The translations under genes were made by a program, and so were the position numbers. A stretch of 44,568 nucleotides of DNA, taken from contig CAZPIC010000018.1 in the NCBI GenBank assembly GCA_964586835.1, forward strand, positions 1 through 44,568, in the 5' to 3' direction. Of the stretch, positions 1 to 7,962 are shown piece by piece (within the stretch, counting starts at the first letter, position 1; each line of letters opens with the position of its first letter). A model generated the notes under the pieces. It did no database searches. It saw only the letters and a list, made by a program, of their open reading frames with translations, and had not been told where the DNA came from. Source of the stretch: CAZLYF01 sp964586835. GTDB lineage: Bacteria; Bacillota; Clostridia; Christensenellales; Aristaeellaceae.

Positions 1-64
1 TTTTTTGGGGCGCCTGAATAGGTTACCACTACACCCCTTCCCTGTCAATACCTTTTTTCGCAAA

Positions 65-131
65 TGTTATCCGCCAGTGGTCCTTTCACCCCCGGGATCA
101 TGCAGCCCGACTGGAACCCAGGAGAAGCAGG
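65..131 (+). mobile_element. IS end remnant (left-end repeat)
   Basis: This stretch closely matches the stretch upstream of the decayed transposase at 23355-23450. Both contain a 28-bp unit beginning TGTTATCCGCCAGTG and ending TTTCACCCC, followed by a related CGGGA...GCCCGA...GGAGAAGCAGG block. Only one copy of the 28-bp unit is present here, against two tandem copies near 23.4 kb. The similarity breaks off near 131, where the transketolase-like fragment begins. I read it as the left end of an element of the same kind whose body has been lost. The family is not identified. Confidence 0.6.
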
Positions 132-141
132 CGGTTAACGA

Positions 142-390
142 TTGGGGAAAAAGAGCGTTGCCAAGACTGTGGAACATCAAAATATCATTGGAGGCCTCGA
201 AGGCGCAACCGCAGAAATAATCTCCGAGACGCTGCCTGTCCCAGTGCAACGCATTGGAATAAGGGTTCCCTTCGGACGTTCTGGAATCGCTCTTGAGCTG
301 ATGAAACGCTATGGGCTCACCTCGGAAAAGACCTCCAAGGCGGTGCGCGAGGCTATTAAAACAAGCCGCCGACAAAGTGCGAAATCAGCA
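142..390 (+). pseudogene. Transketolase C-terminal fragment
   Basis: The reading frame starting at 142 carries EHQNIIGGLEGATAEIISE, then PVPVQRIGIR, FGRSG and LMKRYGLTSEK. This is the signature order of the C-terminal (third) domain of transketolase-type enzymes, usually written as EDH..IGGLG..vaE and RiGi.D.FG.SG. Only about 75 residues remain; the thiamine diphosphate and pyrimidine-binding domains are absent. After about residue 80 the frame runs into low-similarity basic residues and then into the tandem repeat. The residue usually Asp in the RIGIxDxFG motif is Val here, and the Gly-Leu-Gly is Gly-Leu-Glu, which fits decay. It abuts an IS end, so it is probably a rearrangement by-product with no function. 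Confidence 0.65.
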
Positions 391-456
391 CGCAGGCAAA
401 CCGGCTTTCGGGGAGTTTGGTTCTATCGTCTTAAAAAGAGGTTGATTCACAGCCTG

Positions 457-544
457 CGGTTTGAGCGCCACAGGCTGCGCTTATGTCCCTTCAGGCTCCC
501 CGGTTTGAGCGCTACAGGCTGCGCTTATCTCCCCCCAGGCTCCC
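457..544. repeat. 44-bp tandem duplication
   Basis: Two adjacent 44-bp units, 457-500 and 501-544, both begin CGGTTTGAGCG, contain ACAGGCTGCGCTTAT and end CAGGCTCCC. They differ at a few positions (CC/TA after GAGCG, GTCCCTT versus CTCCCCC). A third partial start (CGGTTCGG) follows at 545. It lies between the transketolase remnant and the promoter of the first operon, and codes for nothing recognisable. Confidence 0.8.
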
Positions 545-560
545 CGGTTCGGCCCTACGG

Positions 561-589
561 ATGACAAAAGAGGCCTCCCCGTTTATAAT
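561..589 (+). promoter_or_regulatory. Sigma-A type promoter of the lysine/fumarase operon
   Basis: ATGACA (561-566) and TATAAT (584-589) are separated by exactly 17 bp. This is five of six for the -35 box and a perfect -10 box. It lies 40 bp ahead of the first gene's ATG at 629, whose ribosome binding site GAGAGG ends 8 bases before the start. No competing promoter is seen further downstream in the tightly packed + strand genes. Confidence 0.75.
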
Positions 590-628
590 CTGTGTCACAG
601 GGGATCATTTTTTGTGAGAGGATCTGAA

Positions 629-1690
629 ATGGACAGAATCAAAGCGGGCATCATAGGCTGTGGCGCAATTGCACGCGACAAGTACCTTGCCTCCCTTCGC
701 GAGTTGGACAGAACGGACATGCTGGCCTTTTGCGATATTGAACTCACCCGGGCACAGAGCGCTGCCCATGAATTCGGGGCTCCGGGCGCGAAAGCGTATA
801 CCGACTACCGCCTGCTTCTCGAGCTTCCCTTAGATGTCGTGTATGTGTGTACACCCAATCGCAGCCACGCCCCAGTATCCGTAGCAGCCCTGGACAGCGG
901 CAAACATGTCATGTGCGAAAAGCCGATGGCCCTCAACGGGGATGAGGCTGCCAAGATGCTAGAGGCCGCGAAACGCTCGGGAAAGCTTCTGACCATCGGC
1001 TATCAGAACCGCTTCCGCCAGGACAGTCAATATCTGAAGCAGGCTTGCGCGTCGGGCATGCTGGGCGAGGTCTACTTTGCCAGGGCTAACGCCTTGCGCC
1101 GCAGAGGGGTTCCCACGTGGGGAGTTTTCCTAAACGAATATGAGCAGGGCGGTGGTCCCCTGATCGATATCGGATCCCATGCGCTGGACCTGGCCCTGTG
1201 GATGATGGACAACTACCGCCCACGTTACGCTGTCGGTACGGTCTTTCACAAGCTCAACCGGGACACCCAGACTGCGAACCTCTGGGGCGACTGGGACCCT
1301 GACCTCTTTATGGTGGAAGACAGCGCCTTTGGCTTCATCGTCATGGAAAATGGCGCCACGATCATCCTTTCCGCCTCTTGGGCCCTCAACACCCTGGAGG
1401 TGGGAGAGGGACGCGTCAGCCTTTCGGGCACCAGGGCTGGCGCGGACATGCAAGATGGGCTGCGCATCAACGGCGTGCGCTTTGGCAGGCAGTACACAGA
1501 GCGACCAGACCTGGGTAAGGGGGACGACGCGCGGCAGAAGCCTGCGGTCCTGGAGCAGGAAATCTTTCTGAAGGCTGTTCTCGGACAGGGCGAGCTTTGT
1601 ATCCTGCCAGAGCAAGCCCTGACTGTGTCGCGCATCCTGGACGCGATCTATACTTCGGCTAAAACGGGAAAACCCGTGTGTTTTGAGTAA
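629..1690 (+). CDS. Gfo/Idh/MocA family NAD(P)-dependent oxidoreductase
   Basis: The 353-residue protein starts with a Rossmann fold: GIIGCGAIA at residues 8-16 binds the dinucleotide, and CEKPMAL around residue 98 is the family's EKP motif with the conserved lysine. The C-terminal alpha/beta domain (GGGPLIDIGSHALDLALWMM) has the usual GG..D.G.H pattern with the catalytic histidine. Such enzymes oxidise or reduce hydroxyl groups of sugars or cyclitols; the substrate cannot be told here. I chose ATG 629 over the in-frame GTG at 614 because GAGAGG is correctly spaced only for 629. The next gene starts directly after the stop codon and encodes a sugar isomerase/epimerase fold. The two probably act on the same sugar or inositol-like substrate. 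Confidence 0.85.
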   Translation: MDRIKAGIIGCGAIARDKYLASLRELDRTDMLAFCDIELTRAQSAAHEFGAPGAKAYTDYRLLLELPLDVVYVCTPNRSHAPVSVAALDSGKHVMCEKPMALNGDEAAKMLEAAKRSGKLLTIGYQNRFRQDSQYLKQACASGMLGEVYFARANALRRRGVPTWGVFLNEYEQGGGPLIDIGSHALDLALWMMDNYRPRYAVGTVFHKLNRDTQTANLWGDWDPDLFMVEDSAFGFIVMENGATIILSASWALNTLEVGEGRVSLSGTRAGADMQDGLRINGVRFGRQYTERPDLGKGDDARQKPAVLEQEIFLKAVLGQGELCILPEQALTVSRILDAIYTSAKTGKPVCFE

Positions 1691-2524
1691 ATGAAGCAAT
1701 TCATGAAGAAAGCCCAGGTCGCCTACCAGTTGTATTCTGCCCGCGAGCACGCATCCCGGGATCTTCCAGGTTTGATGAAATCCCTGAAAGAGATCGGTTA
1801 TGCGGGAGTGGAGTTCGCAGGTTTCCACGGGCACGACGCCGGCAGCGTCCGCCATATGCTGGCAGATACAGGCCTCATTGCCGTTTCCAGCCACGTCCCT
1901 TTAAAACAGCTTGAGGAAAACCTCTCCAGCGTCCTGTCCTTTCATAGAGAGATTGGCTGCGGCTACATCGCCCTTCCCTGGCTTGAAGAAGGCCTGCGCC
2001 CCGGGCAGCTTGGGTTTCCGGGCGTGATACGCTCCCTCTTTTCCATCGGCAACCTCTGTCTGGACGAAGGGATGCCGCTTCTTTACCACCATCACGACTT
2101 TGAGTTTGTTCACCTCAGCGGGATGCCCGCCCTCGACTTCCTGCTTGCCGCCCTCCCTCCTTCCCTTCTCGGAGCTGAAATCGACGTTGCTTGGGTCAAA
2201 TTTGCGGGGCTCGACCCGGTGGACTACCTCCTGAAGCACCGTGGCCGCGTCCCGCTGGTCCACCTAAAGGACTATGCCATGACAGGCGGCAAAGCTTCAT
2301 ACGACTTGCAGGCGATGCTCTCCGAGCCTGAGTCCATACGCTGGCGACATGTGGAATTTCGCCCTTTCGGGCAGGGCTGTCTGAACGCCGACGCCATTGT
2401 CAGGGCAGGACTCGAAGCCGGTGCCCGGTGGTTCATCATCGAACAGGATTCATCCGTTGGCCGCAGCCCGCTGGAGGCAGCAGAAATAAGCCTTGAGCCC
2501 CTTCGCCGCATCGGGGTTCTATAA
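1691..2524 (+). CDS. Sugar phosphate isomerase/epimerase family protein (xylose isomerase-like TIM barrel)
   Basis: The 277-residue protein begins MKQFMKKAQVAYQLYSAREH, the typical first strand of the AP-endonuclease-2 / IolE-like TIM barrel. Later strands carry candidate metal ligands: HHHDFEF, EIDVAWVKFAG, VHLKDY and, near the end, EFRPFGQGCLN and IIEQD. This matches the Glu-Asp-His-Glu metal site of the family (IolE, IolI, tagatose/psicose 3-epimerases). The ATG follows the TAA of the oxidoreductase with no gap, so translation is probably coupled; an alternative start is the Met at 1703. Pairing with a Gfo/Idh oxidoreductase is common in sugar and inositol utilisation loci. The substrate is unknown, and placement ahead of lysine genes gives no clue. 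Confidence 0.8.
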   Translation: MKQFMKKAQVAYQLYSAREHASRDLPGLMKSLKEIGYAGVEFAGFHGHDAGSVRHMLADTGLIAVSSHVPLKQLEENLSSVLSFHREIGCGYIALPWLEEGLRPGQLGFPGVIRSLFSIGNLCLDEGMPLLYHHHDFEFVHLSGMPALDFLLAALPPSLLGAEIDVAWVKFAGLDPVDYLLKHRGRVPLVHLKDYAMTGGKASYDLQAMLSEPESIRWRHVEFRPFGQGCLNADAIVRAGLEAGARWFIIEQDSSVGRSPLEAAEISLEPLRRIGVL

Positions 2525-2552
2525 ACGAAACAGCAACTGGAAAGGGGACGGT

Positions 2553-3647
2553 ATGAAAACATGGAGGGTCGGGATCGCAGGCGCCACGGGAATGGTGGGG
2601 CAGCGGTTGGTAAGCCTTCTTGCAGATCATCCCTGGTTCAGGCTCAGCGCCCTGGCAGCCAGCCAGGCAAGCGCCGGGAAGCCCTATGCCCTGGCGGTCG
2701 GGGATCGGTGGGCCCTGCCCTCCGCCCTGCCTGCTGTTGCCTCGCAGATGACGGTGTTTGACGCCTCCGACGTGAACCGGATGGCCCGGGAGGTCGATGT
2801 CGTGTTTTGCGCAGTTTCCCTTCCCAAAGAGGAGACCCTCCAACTTGAGGAATCCTATGCGAAGGCAGAGCTGCCCGTCATCAGCTGCAACAGCGCCGCG
2901 AGAACTGTGGCTGATATCCCGATGATCATCCCGGAGATCAACGCCGCCCATGCCGACGTCATCCCATTGCAGAAAAAGCGGCTGAGGACCAAGCGAGGCT
3001 TCATCGCCGTGAAGCCCAACTGCTCTATCCAAAGCTATGTGCCGGCCCTGACCCCGCTGAGGCCTCTTGGACTCAAAGCGGTCAGCATCGTCACGATGCA
3101 GGCCGTCAGCGGTGCCGGGAAAACGCTTCGAGGCTGGCCGGAGATGGCGGACAACCTGATCCCCTTTATCCCCGGAGAGGAACGCAAGAGCGAGGAAGAA
3201 CCCCTGAAAATCTGGGGGCGCCTGTCTGCGGGCAAGCGCGGGATCGTCAACGCCCCCGCCCCTGTCATCAGCGCCCAGTGTATCCGCGTGCCTGTTTCCG
3301 ATGGCCATACCGCAGCCGTGAGCGTGTCCTTCGACAAAAAACCTCCGCTGTCCGAGGTCCGGGATCTCTGGCACGGCTTGAGAACCCTTCCACAGGAACT
3401 CGGACTCCCCTCGGCTCCGGACCCCTATCTCATCTATGCCGACGCAGAGGATAGGCCCCAGCCACAGCTGGACCGCAACGCCGGAAGGGGGATGGCTATC
3501 TCTGTCGGCCGCCTTCGGGAAGACCGCATTTTTGACATGCACTTCATCTGTCTTTCCCACAATACCTTAAGAGGTGCGGCCGGTGGCAGCGTCTTGATGG
3601 CCGAGCTTCTTTGCGCCCAGGGCTATGTGCCCGAAGGAGGCTCATGA
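2553..3647 (+). CDS. asd: Aspartate-semialdehyde dehydrogenase (archaeal/fungal-type sequence)
   Basis: This enzyme reduces aspartyl phosphate to aspartate semialdehyde, the branch point to lysine, diaminopimelate, threonine and methionine. The 364-residue protein has GIAGATGMVGQRL at residues 7-19 for NADP binding and VKPNCSIQS with the catalytic Cys157. The histidine in VPVSDGHTAAV (about residue 253) is the likely acid/base. The order of motifs and the long insert before PNCS resemble the archaeal/fungal subfamily rather than the classical E. coli type. I start at ATG 2553, preceded by AAAGGGGA; the frame upstream overlaps the previous gene. Its TGA overlaps the ATG of dapA, so asd, dapA and dapB are translationally coupled. 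Confidence 0.9.
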   Translation: MKTWRVGIAGATGMVGQRLVSLLADHPWFRLSALAASQASAGKPYALAVGDRWALPSALPAVASQMTVFDASDVNRMAREVDVVFCAVSLPKEETLQLEESYAKAELPVISCNSAARTVADIPMIIPEINAAHADVIPLQKKRLRTKRGFIAVKPNCSIQSYVPALTPLRPLGLKAVSIVTMQAVSGAGKTLRGWPEMADNLIPFIPGEERKSEEEPLKIWGRLSAGKRGIVNAPAPVISAQCIRVPVSDGHTAAVSVSFDKKPPLSEVRDLWHGLRTLPQELGLPSAPDPYLIYADAEDRPQPQLDRNAGRGMAISVGRLREDRIFDMHFICLSHNTLRGAAGGSVLMAELLCAQGYVPEGGS

Positions 3648-4534
3648 TGAAAAAGGCGCTCTTCACAGGTTGTTGCACCGCCCTGGTCACTCCCTTTTCA
3701 GGAGATGGAATCGATGAGGGCGCGCTCAAGCGCCTGGTCAGCCTGCAGCTTGAAGACGGAGTCAGCGCCCTGCTGGCTTGCGGCACCACTGGAGAACCCA
3801 GCGTCCTGAGCGATCGTGAATGGGAAAGGGTGGTTGCCTGCGTGCTGGAGGAAACGGATGGCCGCGTGCCCGTCCTGGCCGGTACCGGAGGCAATGACAC
3901 CGCGCGCGTTATCGCCCTGGCAGGCAATGCAGCTGCGCTGGGCGCCTCTGCCCAGCTGTGCGTCACACCTTACTACAACAAGACCAGCCAGGCAGGTCTG
4001 GTCGCCCACTTCACAGCGATCGCCGACGCAGGGTCCCTGCCCATCATCCTATACAATGTGCCCTCTCGGACCGGGCTGTCCATCACGCCTGAAAGCCTCG
4101 CCCGCCTTTCAGAGCACGACAACATCATCGCCATCAAGGAAGCCTCCGCAGACCTGGTCCACATTGGGGAGATGATGAGCCTCTGCAGCGACCGGCTTGT
4201 CTTCTATTCGGGGACGGATGAAGTGGTCGTACCGATGATGGCCCTGGGCGCCCTGGGCGTCATCTCTGTGCTTAGCAACGTTGCCCCAGCGCTCACTTCA
4301 AGGATGGCAGAGGCCATGCTAAAAGGAGACTATCCCGCTGCCGCGGCTCTGCAGCTCCGGCTGTTTCCGCTGATCCGCGCCCTGTTCAGCGAGGTCAACC
4401 CCATTCCTCTCAAGGCGGCGATGGGTATGATGGGCCTGTGCGAAAACATGCTCAGGCTGCCGCTGGTCCCACTTGATCCAGCAAGAGTCGAGAGGCTGTG
4501 GGCTGCTCTGCGCGAACTGGAGCTTGTCAGGTGA
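3644..4534 (+). CDS. dapA: 4-hydroxy-tetrahydrodipicolinate synthase
   Basis: DapA condenses pyruvate with aspartate semialdehyde, the first committed step to diaminopimelate and lysine. The 296-residue TIM barrel shows TALVTPF near the N-terminus, CGTTGEPSVL at 46-55, catalytic Tyr137 in YNVPSRTG, and the Schiff-base Lys165 in IKEAS. Length and all active-site motifs are normal. The start overlaps the asd stop (ATGATGA), and GGAGG lies just upstream; either of two adjacent ATGs (3644 or 3647) could be used. Its own stop overlaps the GTG start of dapB. Confidence 0.96.
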   Translation: MMKKALFTGCCTALVTPFSGDGIDEGALKRLVSLQLEDGVSALLACGTTGEPSVLSDREWERVVACVLEETDGRVPVLAGTGGNDTARVIALAGNAAALGASAQLCVTPYYNKTSQAGLVAHFTAIADAGSLPIILYNVPSRTGLSITPESLARLSEHDNIIAIKEASADLVHIGEMMSLCSDRLVFYSGTDEVVVPMMALGALGVISVLSNVAPALTSRMAEAMLKGDYPAAAALQLRLFPLIRALFSEVNPIPLKAAMGMMGLCENMLRLPLVPLDPARVERLWAALRELELVR

Positions 4535-5298
4535 GCGGTCTGCTTGTCTGTGGCGCATGCGGACGGATGGGAAGGCTGATTGCAGACAAAGCGCCCGAGT
4601 ACGGCTTCACCGTGGTGGCCGGCGTGGACCCCCTCGGTGCTGCCAGCGGGGAGTTCCCCTTATATGCTTCCTTTGCGGACTGCGACCGCCACCCCGACGT
4701 TATTGTAGATTTTTCTGCACCTTCCTCGCTTTCCGAACTGCTCGCCTTCGCGGTCGAAAAGGGGATTCCCTCGGTGCTGGGCGCGACGGGCTACAGTGAG
4801 GAAGACAGGATCCGGATGCGCGCCGCCTCAGAGTCCGTCCCGCTTTTTTACAGCCCCAACATGAGCATGGGCGTCTTCGCGCTTAAGAAGCTCACAGCGC
4901 TCGCAGCGGGGCTGTTGCCTGGCTTTGATATCGAGATCGTTGAAAAACACCACCGGATGAAGGTGGACGCGCCCAGCGGCACGGCGCTTGCGCTGTTTCA
5001 TGCCCTTCCAGGAAGCGAAAGCCTCCAGGCCCTATGTGGAAGAGAAGGCCAACAGGCGCAAAGACACCACGGGGAGGTCGGCCTCCACGCTGTCCGTGGC
5101 GGGACCCTTGCGGGCGAGCATGAGATCGGCTTCTACGGAAATGGAGAGACCTTGCTGCTCTCCCACCATGCCCAGGGCAGGGAAGTGTTTGTGTGCGGGG
5201 CTCTGAAGGCAGCGGCCTGGCTTCTTGGCCAGGCTCCGGGCTTCTATGGGATGGAGGATCTCATGGCTTTCTCCGATCTTTCGCGGCGGACGGAGTAA
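4531..5298 (+). CDS. dapB: 4-hydroxy-tetrahydrodipicolinate reductase
   Basis: DapB reduces the DapA product with NAD(P)H. The 255-residue protein begins with GLLVCGACGRMGRLI, whose GACGRMG (8-14) is the dinucleotide loop. VEKHHRMKVDAPSGTA (about 137-152) contains the catalytic His140-His141 pair and Lys144. The start is GTG 4531 overlapping the dapA TGA (GTGA); the ATG 33 bases earlier would add a non-homologous tail inside dapA. Later lysine genes (acyl transfer or DapL, epimerase, decarboxylase) are not in the window. Confidence 0.95.
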   Translation: MSGLLVCGACGRMGRLIADKAPEYGFTVVAGVDPLGAASGEFPLYASFADCDRHPDVIVDFSAPSSLSELLAFAVEKGIPSVLGATGYSEEDRIRMRAASESVPLFYSPNMSMGVFALKKLTALAAGLLPGFDIEIVEKHHRMKVDAPSGTALALFHALPGSESLQALCGREGQQAQRHHGEVGLHAVRGGTLAGEHEIGFYGNGETLLLSHHAQGREVFVCGALKAAAWLLGQAPGFYGMEDLMAFSDLSRRTE

Positions 5299-5330
5299 GG
5301 GCCTTCCGGAGCGCCGCAACAGGAGACAGC

Positions 5331-6503
5331 ATGCGCGTATGCGGGATCATTGCTGAATATGACCCCTTTCACAATGGACACGCCTATCATCTCCTGAAAG
5401 CAAGGGAACTTTCAAGGGCGGATTACGTGCTGTGCGTCCTCAGCTGCGGTTTCACCCAGCGCGGCATTCCCGCCTTCTTCTCTACACACGACCGTGCGCG
5501 GATGGCTCTGCTTGGCGGTGCGGACCTTGTCCTTGGGATGCCCCTCTCCTTCTCCTGCGCGCAGGCAAACAGGTTCGCTGCCGGAGGCACAGGCATCCTC
5601 AGGGCTGTGGGGGCGGTCACCCACTTAAGCTTCGGCGCCGAGCACGCAGATGCAGGCCTGCTCGTTGAAGCCGCAAAGGCGCTGGAGGATCCGGATGAAG
5701 CCATGCAGGCCCGCCTGTCCCAGGCGCTCAGGGAAGGCCATTCCCTGGCCAGGGCGATGGGTGACGCGTTGTCCTGCCGGTTTCCCAGCCATCCGGATAC
5801 AGTGTTCCGCGCTCCCAATACGATCCTCGGCATCTGTTATGTGCGGGAATTGCTCAGGCAGAACAGCGATATCCGCATCCTTCCCGTCCAGCGCATCGGC
5901 GCATACCACGACAGCCTGCTCGCTGTCACTCCCTCCGCCACGGCTGTGCGCGCAGCGCTGATCAGAGGCTACTGGCGGGGAGTCAGCCTGGCGGTGCCGG
6001 AAGCCACGTTCCCGTTTCTAAAGACACTTATGCGTGAAAAGCGTTTTCACAGGCCAGAAGCGCTGGACACAGCCCTGCTGCTCAAGGTCCTTGATACACC
6101 CCAGGAACAAGCCCGTAGCTACGTCGAGATCTCCGAAGGCCTTGAGCGCAGGATCAGCGTGGCGGCACGGCAAGCGACCACCAGGGAGGAGTTGATCGAC
6201 GCGGTCAAGACCCGAAGGTACCCCTACGCCCGCATCAACCGGGCCCTGACAAGCCTTCTTCTCGATATCCCGGCGGAAGGCCTCCCGCGCGAACCCAGCT
6301 ACGCGAGGCTGCTTGGGTTCAGGAAGAGGGCGCTCCCGCTGCTGCGCGCCATCGGGAAAAGTGGCTTCCCCCTGATCAGTCGCCCCGCCAGGGCACGCGG
6401 GGACGAAATCAGCCTGGACATGCGCGCGGAGGCAGCCTGGTATCTCGGCGCGGCGCTTCCGTCCGCCTTAGCCTGGCAGCGACAGCCCGTCATGATTGAA
6501 TGA
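5331..6503 (+). CDS. tmcAL: tRNA(Met) cytidine acetate ligase
   Basis: TmcAL (formerly YlbM) makes N4-acetylcytidine at the wobble position of elongator tRNA-Met using acetate and ATP. The 390-residue protein starts MRVCGIIAEYDPFHNGHAYH, the HxxH nucleotidyltransferase motif (His14, His17) characteristic of this family. The following residues (HDRARMALLGGADLVLGMP, GICYVREL, PSATAVRAAL) also fit the family. ATG 5331 is preceded by AGGAGA. The frame extends further upstream inside dapB but without similarity. The stop overlaps the possible start of the fumarase alpha gene. Confidence 0.92.
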   Translation: MRVCGIIAEYDPFHNGHAYHLLKARELSRADYVLCVLSCGFTQRGIPAFFSTHDRARMALLGGADLVLGMPLSFSCAQANRFAAGGTGILRAVGAVTHLSFGAEHADAGLLVEAAKALEDPDEAMQARLSQALREGHSLARAMGDALSCRFPSHPDTVFRAPNTILGICYVRELLRQNSDIRILPVQRIGAYHDSLLAVTPSATAVRAALIRGYWRGVSLAVPEATFPFLKTLMREKRFHRPEALDTALLLKVLDTPQEQARSYVEISEGLERRISVAARQATTREELIDAVKTRRYPYARINRALTSLLLDIPAEGLPREPSYARLLGFRKRALPLLRAIGKSGFPLISRPARARGDEISLDMRAEAAWYLGAALPSALAWQRQPVMIE

Positions 6504-7360
6504 AAGGCGTGATAAAATTGAGAATTATCCGCGGAGAAGAAATTACGGAGGCGGTAGCTGGTCTCTTCCTTGAAGCCAACTACCGGATCGGGGAGGACAT
6601 TTGCCAGGCCGTGCGTGCGGCCATGGACAAGGAGCCCTCCCCACAGGGGAGGGACGTGCTGGCGCAGCTTAACGAAAACTACCGCATCGCCCGGGAAGAA
6701 AGCGTTGCCATCTGCCAGGACACAGGCATGTCCGTGGTCTTCGCGGACCTCGGGCAGGACGTCCATATCGAGGGGGATTTCGAGGAGGCTGTCAATGCGG
6801 GCGTCCGCAAAGCCTATGTGGAGGGGTATCTCCGCAAATCCGTCGTCAATGAACCACTGTATGAAAGGAAGAACACCGGGGATAACACCCCTGCGGTGGT
6901 CCACGTCCGCCTGACGCCAGGCGACCGTCTGACGCTGACAGCTGTAGCCAAGGGCTTTGGCAGCGAAAACATGAGTGCGCTTAAAATGCTGACACCGGCC
7001 GATGGTGTTGAAGGCGTGATGGACTTTGTCGTGGAAACCGTGGAGAAGGCCGGTCCCAACCCCTGCCCTCCCCTCGTGGTGGGTGTAGGCATCGGTGGCA
7101 CTTTCGAGCAGGCGGCCCTCCTGGCCAAGCAGGGCACGTCGCTTCCCCTTGAACACTGGCACCCGGATCCCCGCTACGCGGCCCTGGAGCAGGACCTGGC
7201 GGACAGGATCAATGCACTGGGCATCGGCCCTTCCGGAACAGGCGGGATCACCACCGCATTGAAAGTGCATGTGCGCTACGCGCCGACACACATTGCAGGG
7301 CTTCCGGTCGCAGTAAACATCTGCTGCCATGCGGCTCGACACGCCGTTGTGACAATATAG
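6500..7360 (+). CDS. Class I fumarate hydratase, alpha subunit
   Basis: This is the N-terminal, iron-sulfur half of a class I fumarase (or a closely related tartrate dehydratase), which interconverts fumarate and malate in the cytoplasm. Three cysteines sit where the family ligates its 4Fe-4S cluster: Cys72 in AICQDTGMS, Cys189 in GPNPCPPL, and Cys275/276 before HAARHA. The length of 286 residues is right for the split form. The start is uncertain: ATG 6500 overlaps the tmcAL stop but has no clear ribosome binding site, whereas TTG 6518 lies ten bases after AAAGG and would give MRIIRGEE, the usual N-terminus. The beta subunit follows after 8 bp. Confidence 0.9.
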   Translation: MKGVIKLRIIRGEEITEAVAGLFLEANYRIGEDICQAVRAAMDKEPSPQGRDVLAQLNENYRIAREESVAICQDTGMSVVFADLGQDVHIEGDFEEAVNAGVRKAYVEGYLRKSVVNEPLYERKNTGDNTPAVVHVRLTPGDRLTLTAVAKGFGSENMSALKMLTPADGVEGVMDFVVETVEKAGPNPCPPLVVGVGIGGTFEQAALLAKQGTSLPLEHWHPDPRYAALEQDLADRINALGIGPSGTGGITTALKVHVRYAPTHIAGLPVAVNICCHAARHAVVTI

Positions 7361-7368
7361 GAGGACAG

Positions 7369-7929
7369 ATGAAGACCATTTCTCTTAGCCTGCCCTTCAG
7401 CGCGGAAACTGCCGCCGGCCTCCAGGCGGGCGACGCAGTCAGGCTCAGCGGCGTCCTCTACACGGGAAGGGACGCTGCACACAAAAGGCTCATTTCCCTG
7501 CTGGATCAAGGGCTTCCACTGCCGGTCGACCTGGTGGGGCAGACCATCTACTATGTGGGCCCGGCCCCGGCGTCGCCAGGACACGCCGTGGGGTCGGCAG
7601 GCCCCACCAGCAGTTACCGCATGGATCCCTACACCCCCCGACTTCTTGAGTATGGTTTGAGAGGGATGATCGGCAAAGGTCTGCGCTCGCGCGAGGTCAT
7701 CGAAGCAATGCACCGCTTTGGCGCAGTCTACTTTGGTGCCACGGGCGGTGCAGCCGCCCTCATCGCCAGAAGCATCCAGCGCAGCGAGGTCGTCGCCTGG
7801 CCCGACTTGGGCACAGAAGCCATCCACCGCTTTGAGGTCGAAAACTTTCCCGCCGTCGTCCTCATCGATACCGCCATGAACAACCTGTACGAAAGCGGCC
7901 CTCCGCTGTACAGGGGTTTCCCGCTGTGA
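7369..7929 (+). CDS. Class I fumarate hydratase, beta subunit
   Basis: The 186-residue protein matches the C-terminal (beta) half of class I fumarases. It shows GDAVRLSGVLYTGRDAAHKR near the N-terminus, YVGPAP, the substrate-binding GPTSSYRMD, and MIGKG, followed by the GAVYFGATGGAAAL segment. The ribosome binding site AGGAGGACAG precedes the ATG by a normal distance. The 8-bp spacing to the alpha gene indicates a stable heterodimer made from one transcript. With the biotin carboxyltransferase cluster at 10990-14654, it could serve a C4-dicarboxylate or propionate route, but that link is inference. Confidence 0.92.
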   Translation: MKTISLSLPFSAETAAGLQAGDAVRLSGVLYTGRDAAHKRLISLLDQGLPLPVDLVGQTIYYVGPAPASPGHAVGSAGPTSSYRMDPYTPRLLEYGLRGMIGKGLRSREVIEAMHRFGAVYFGATGGAAALIARSIQRSEVVAWPDLGTEAIHRFEVENFPAVVLIDTAMNNLYESGPPLYRGFPL

Positions 7930-7962
7930 TAGGATAGCCGGGATTTTGGAGGGGGGCGAAGC

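Noticed and set aside
1..64. TTGACA on the minus strand at about 44-49 as a leftward promoter
   Set aside because: The matching -10 would be TAACCT, three of six. The downstream region is outside the window, so it cannot be supported.
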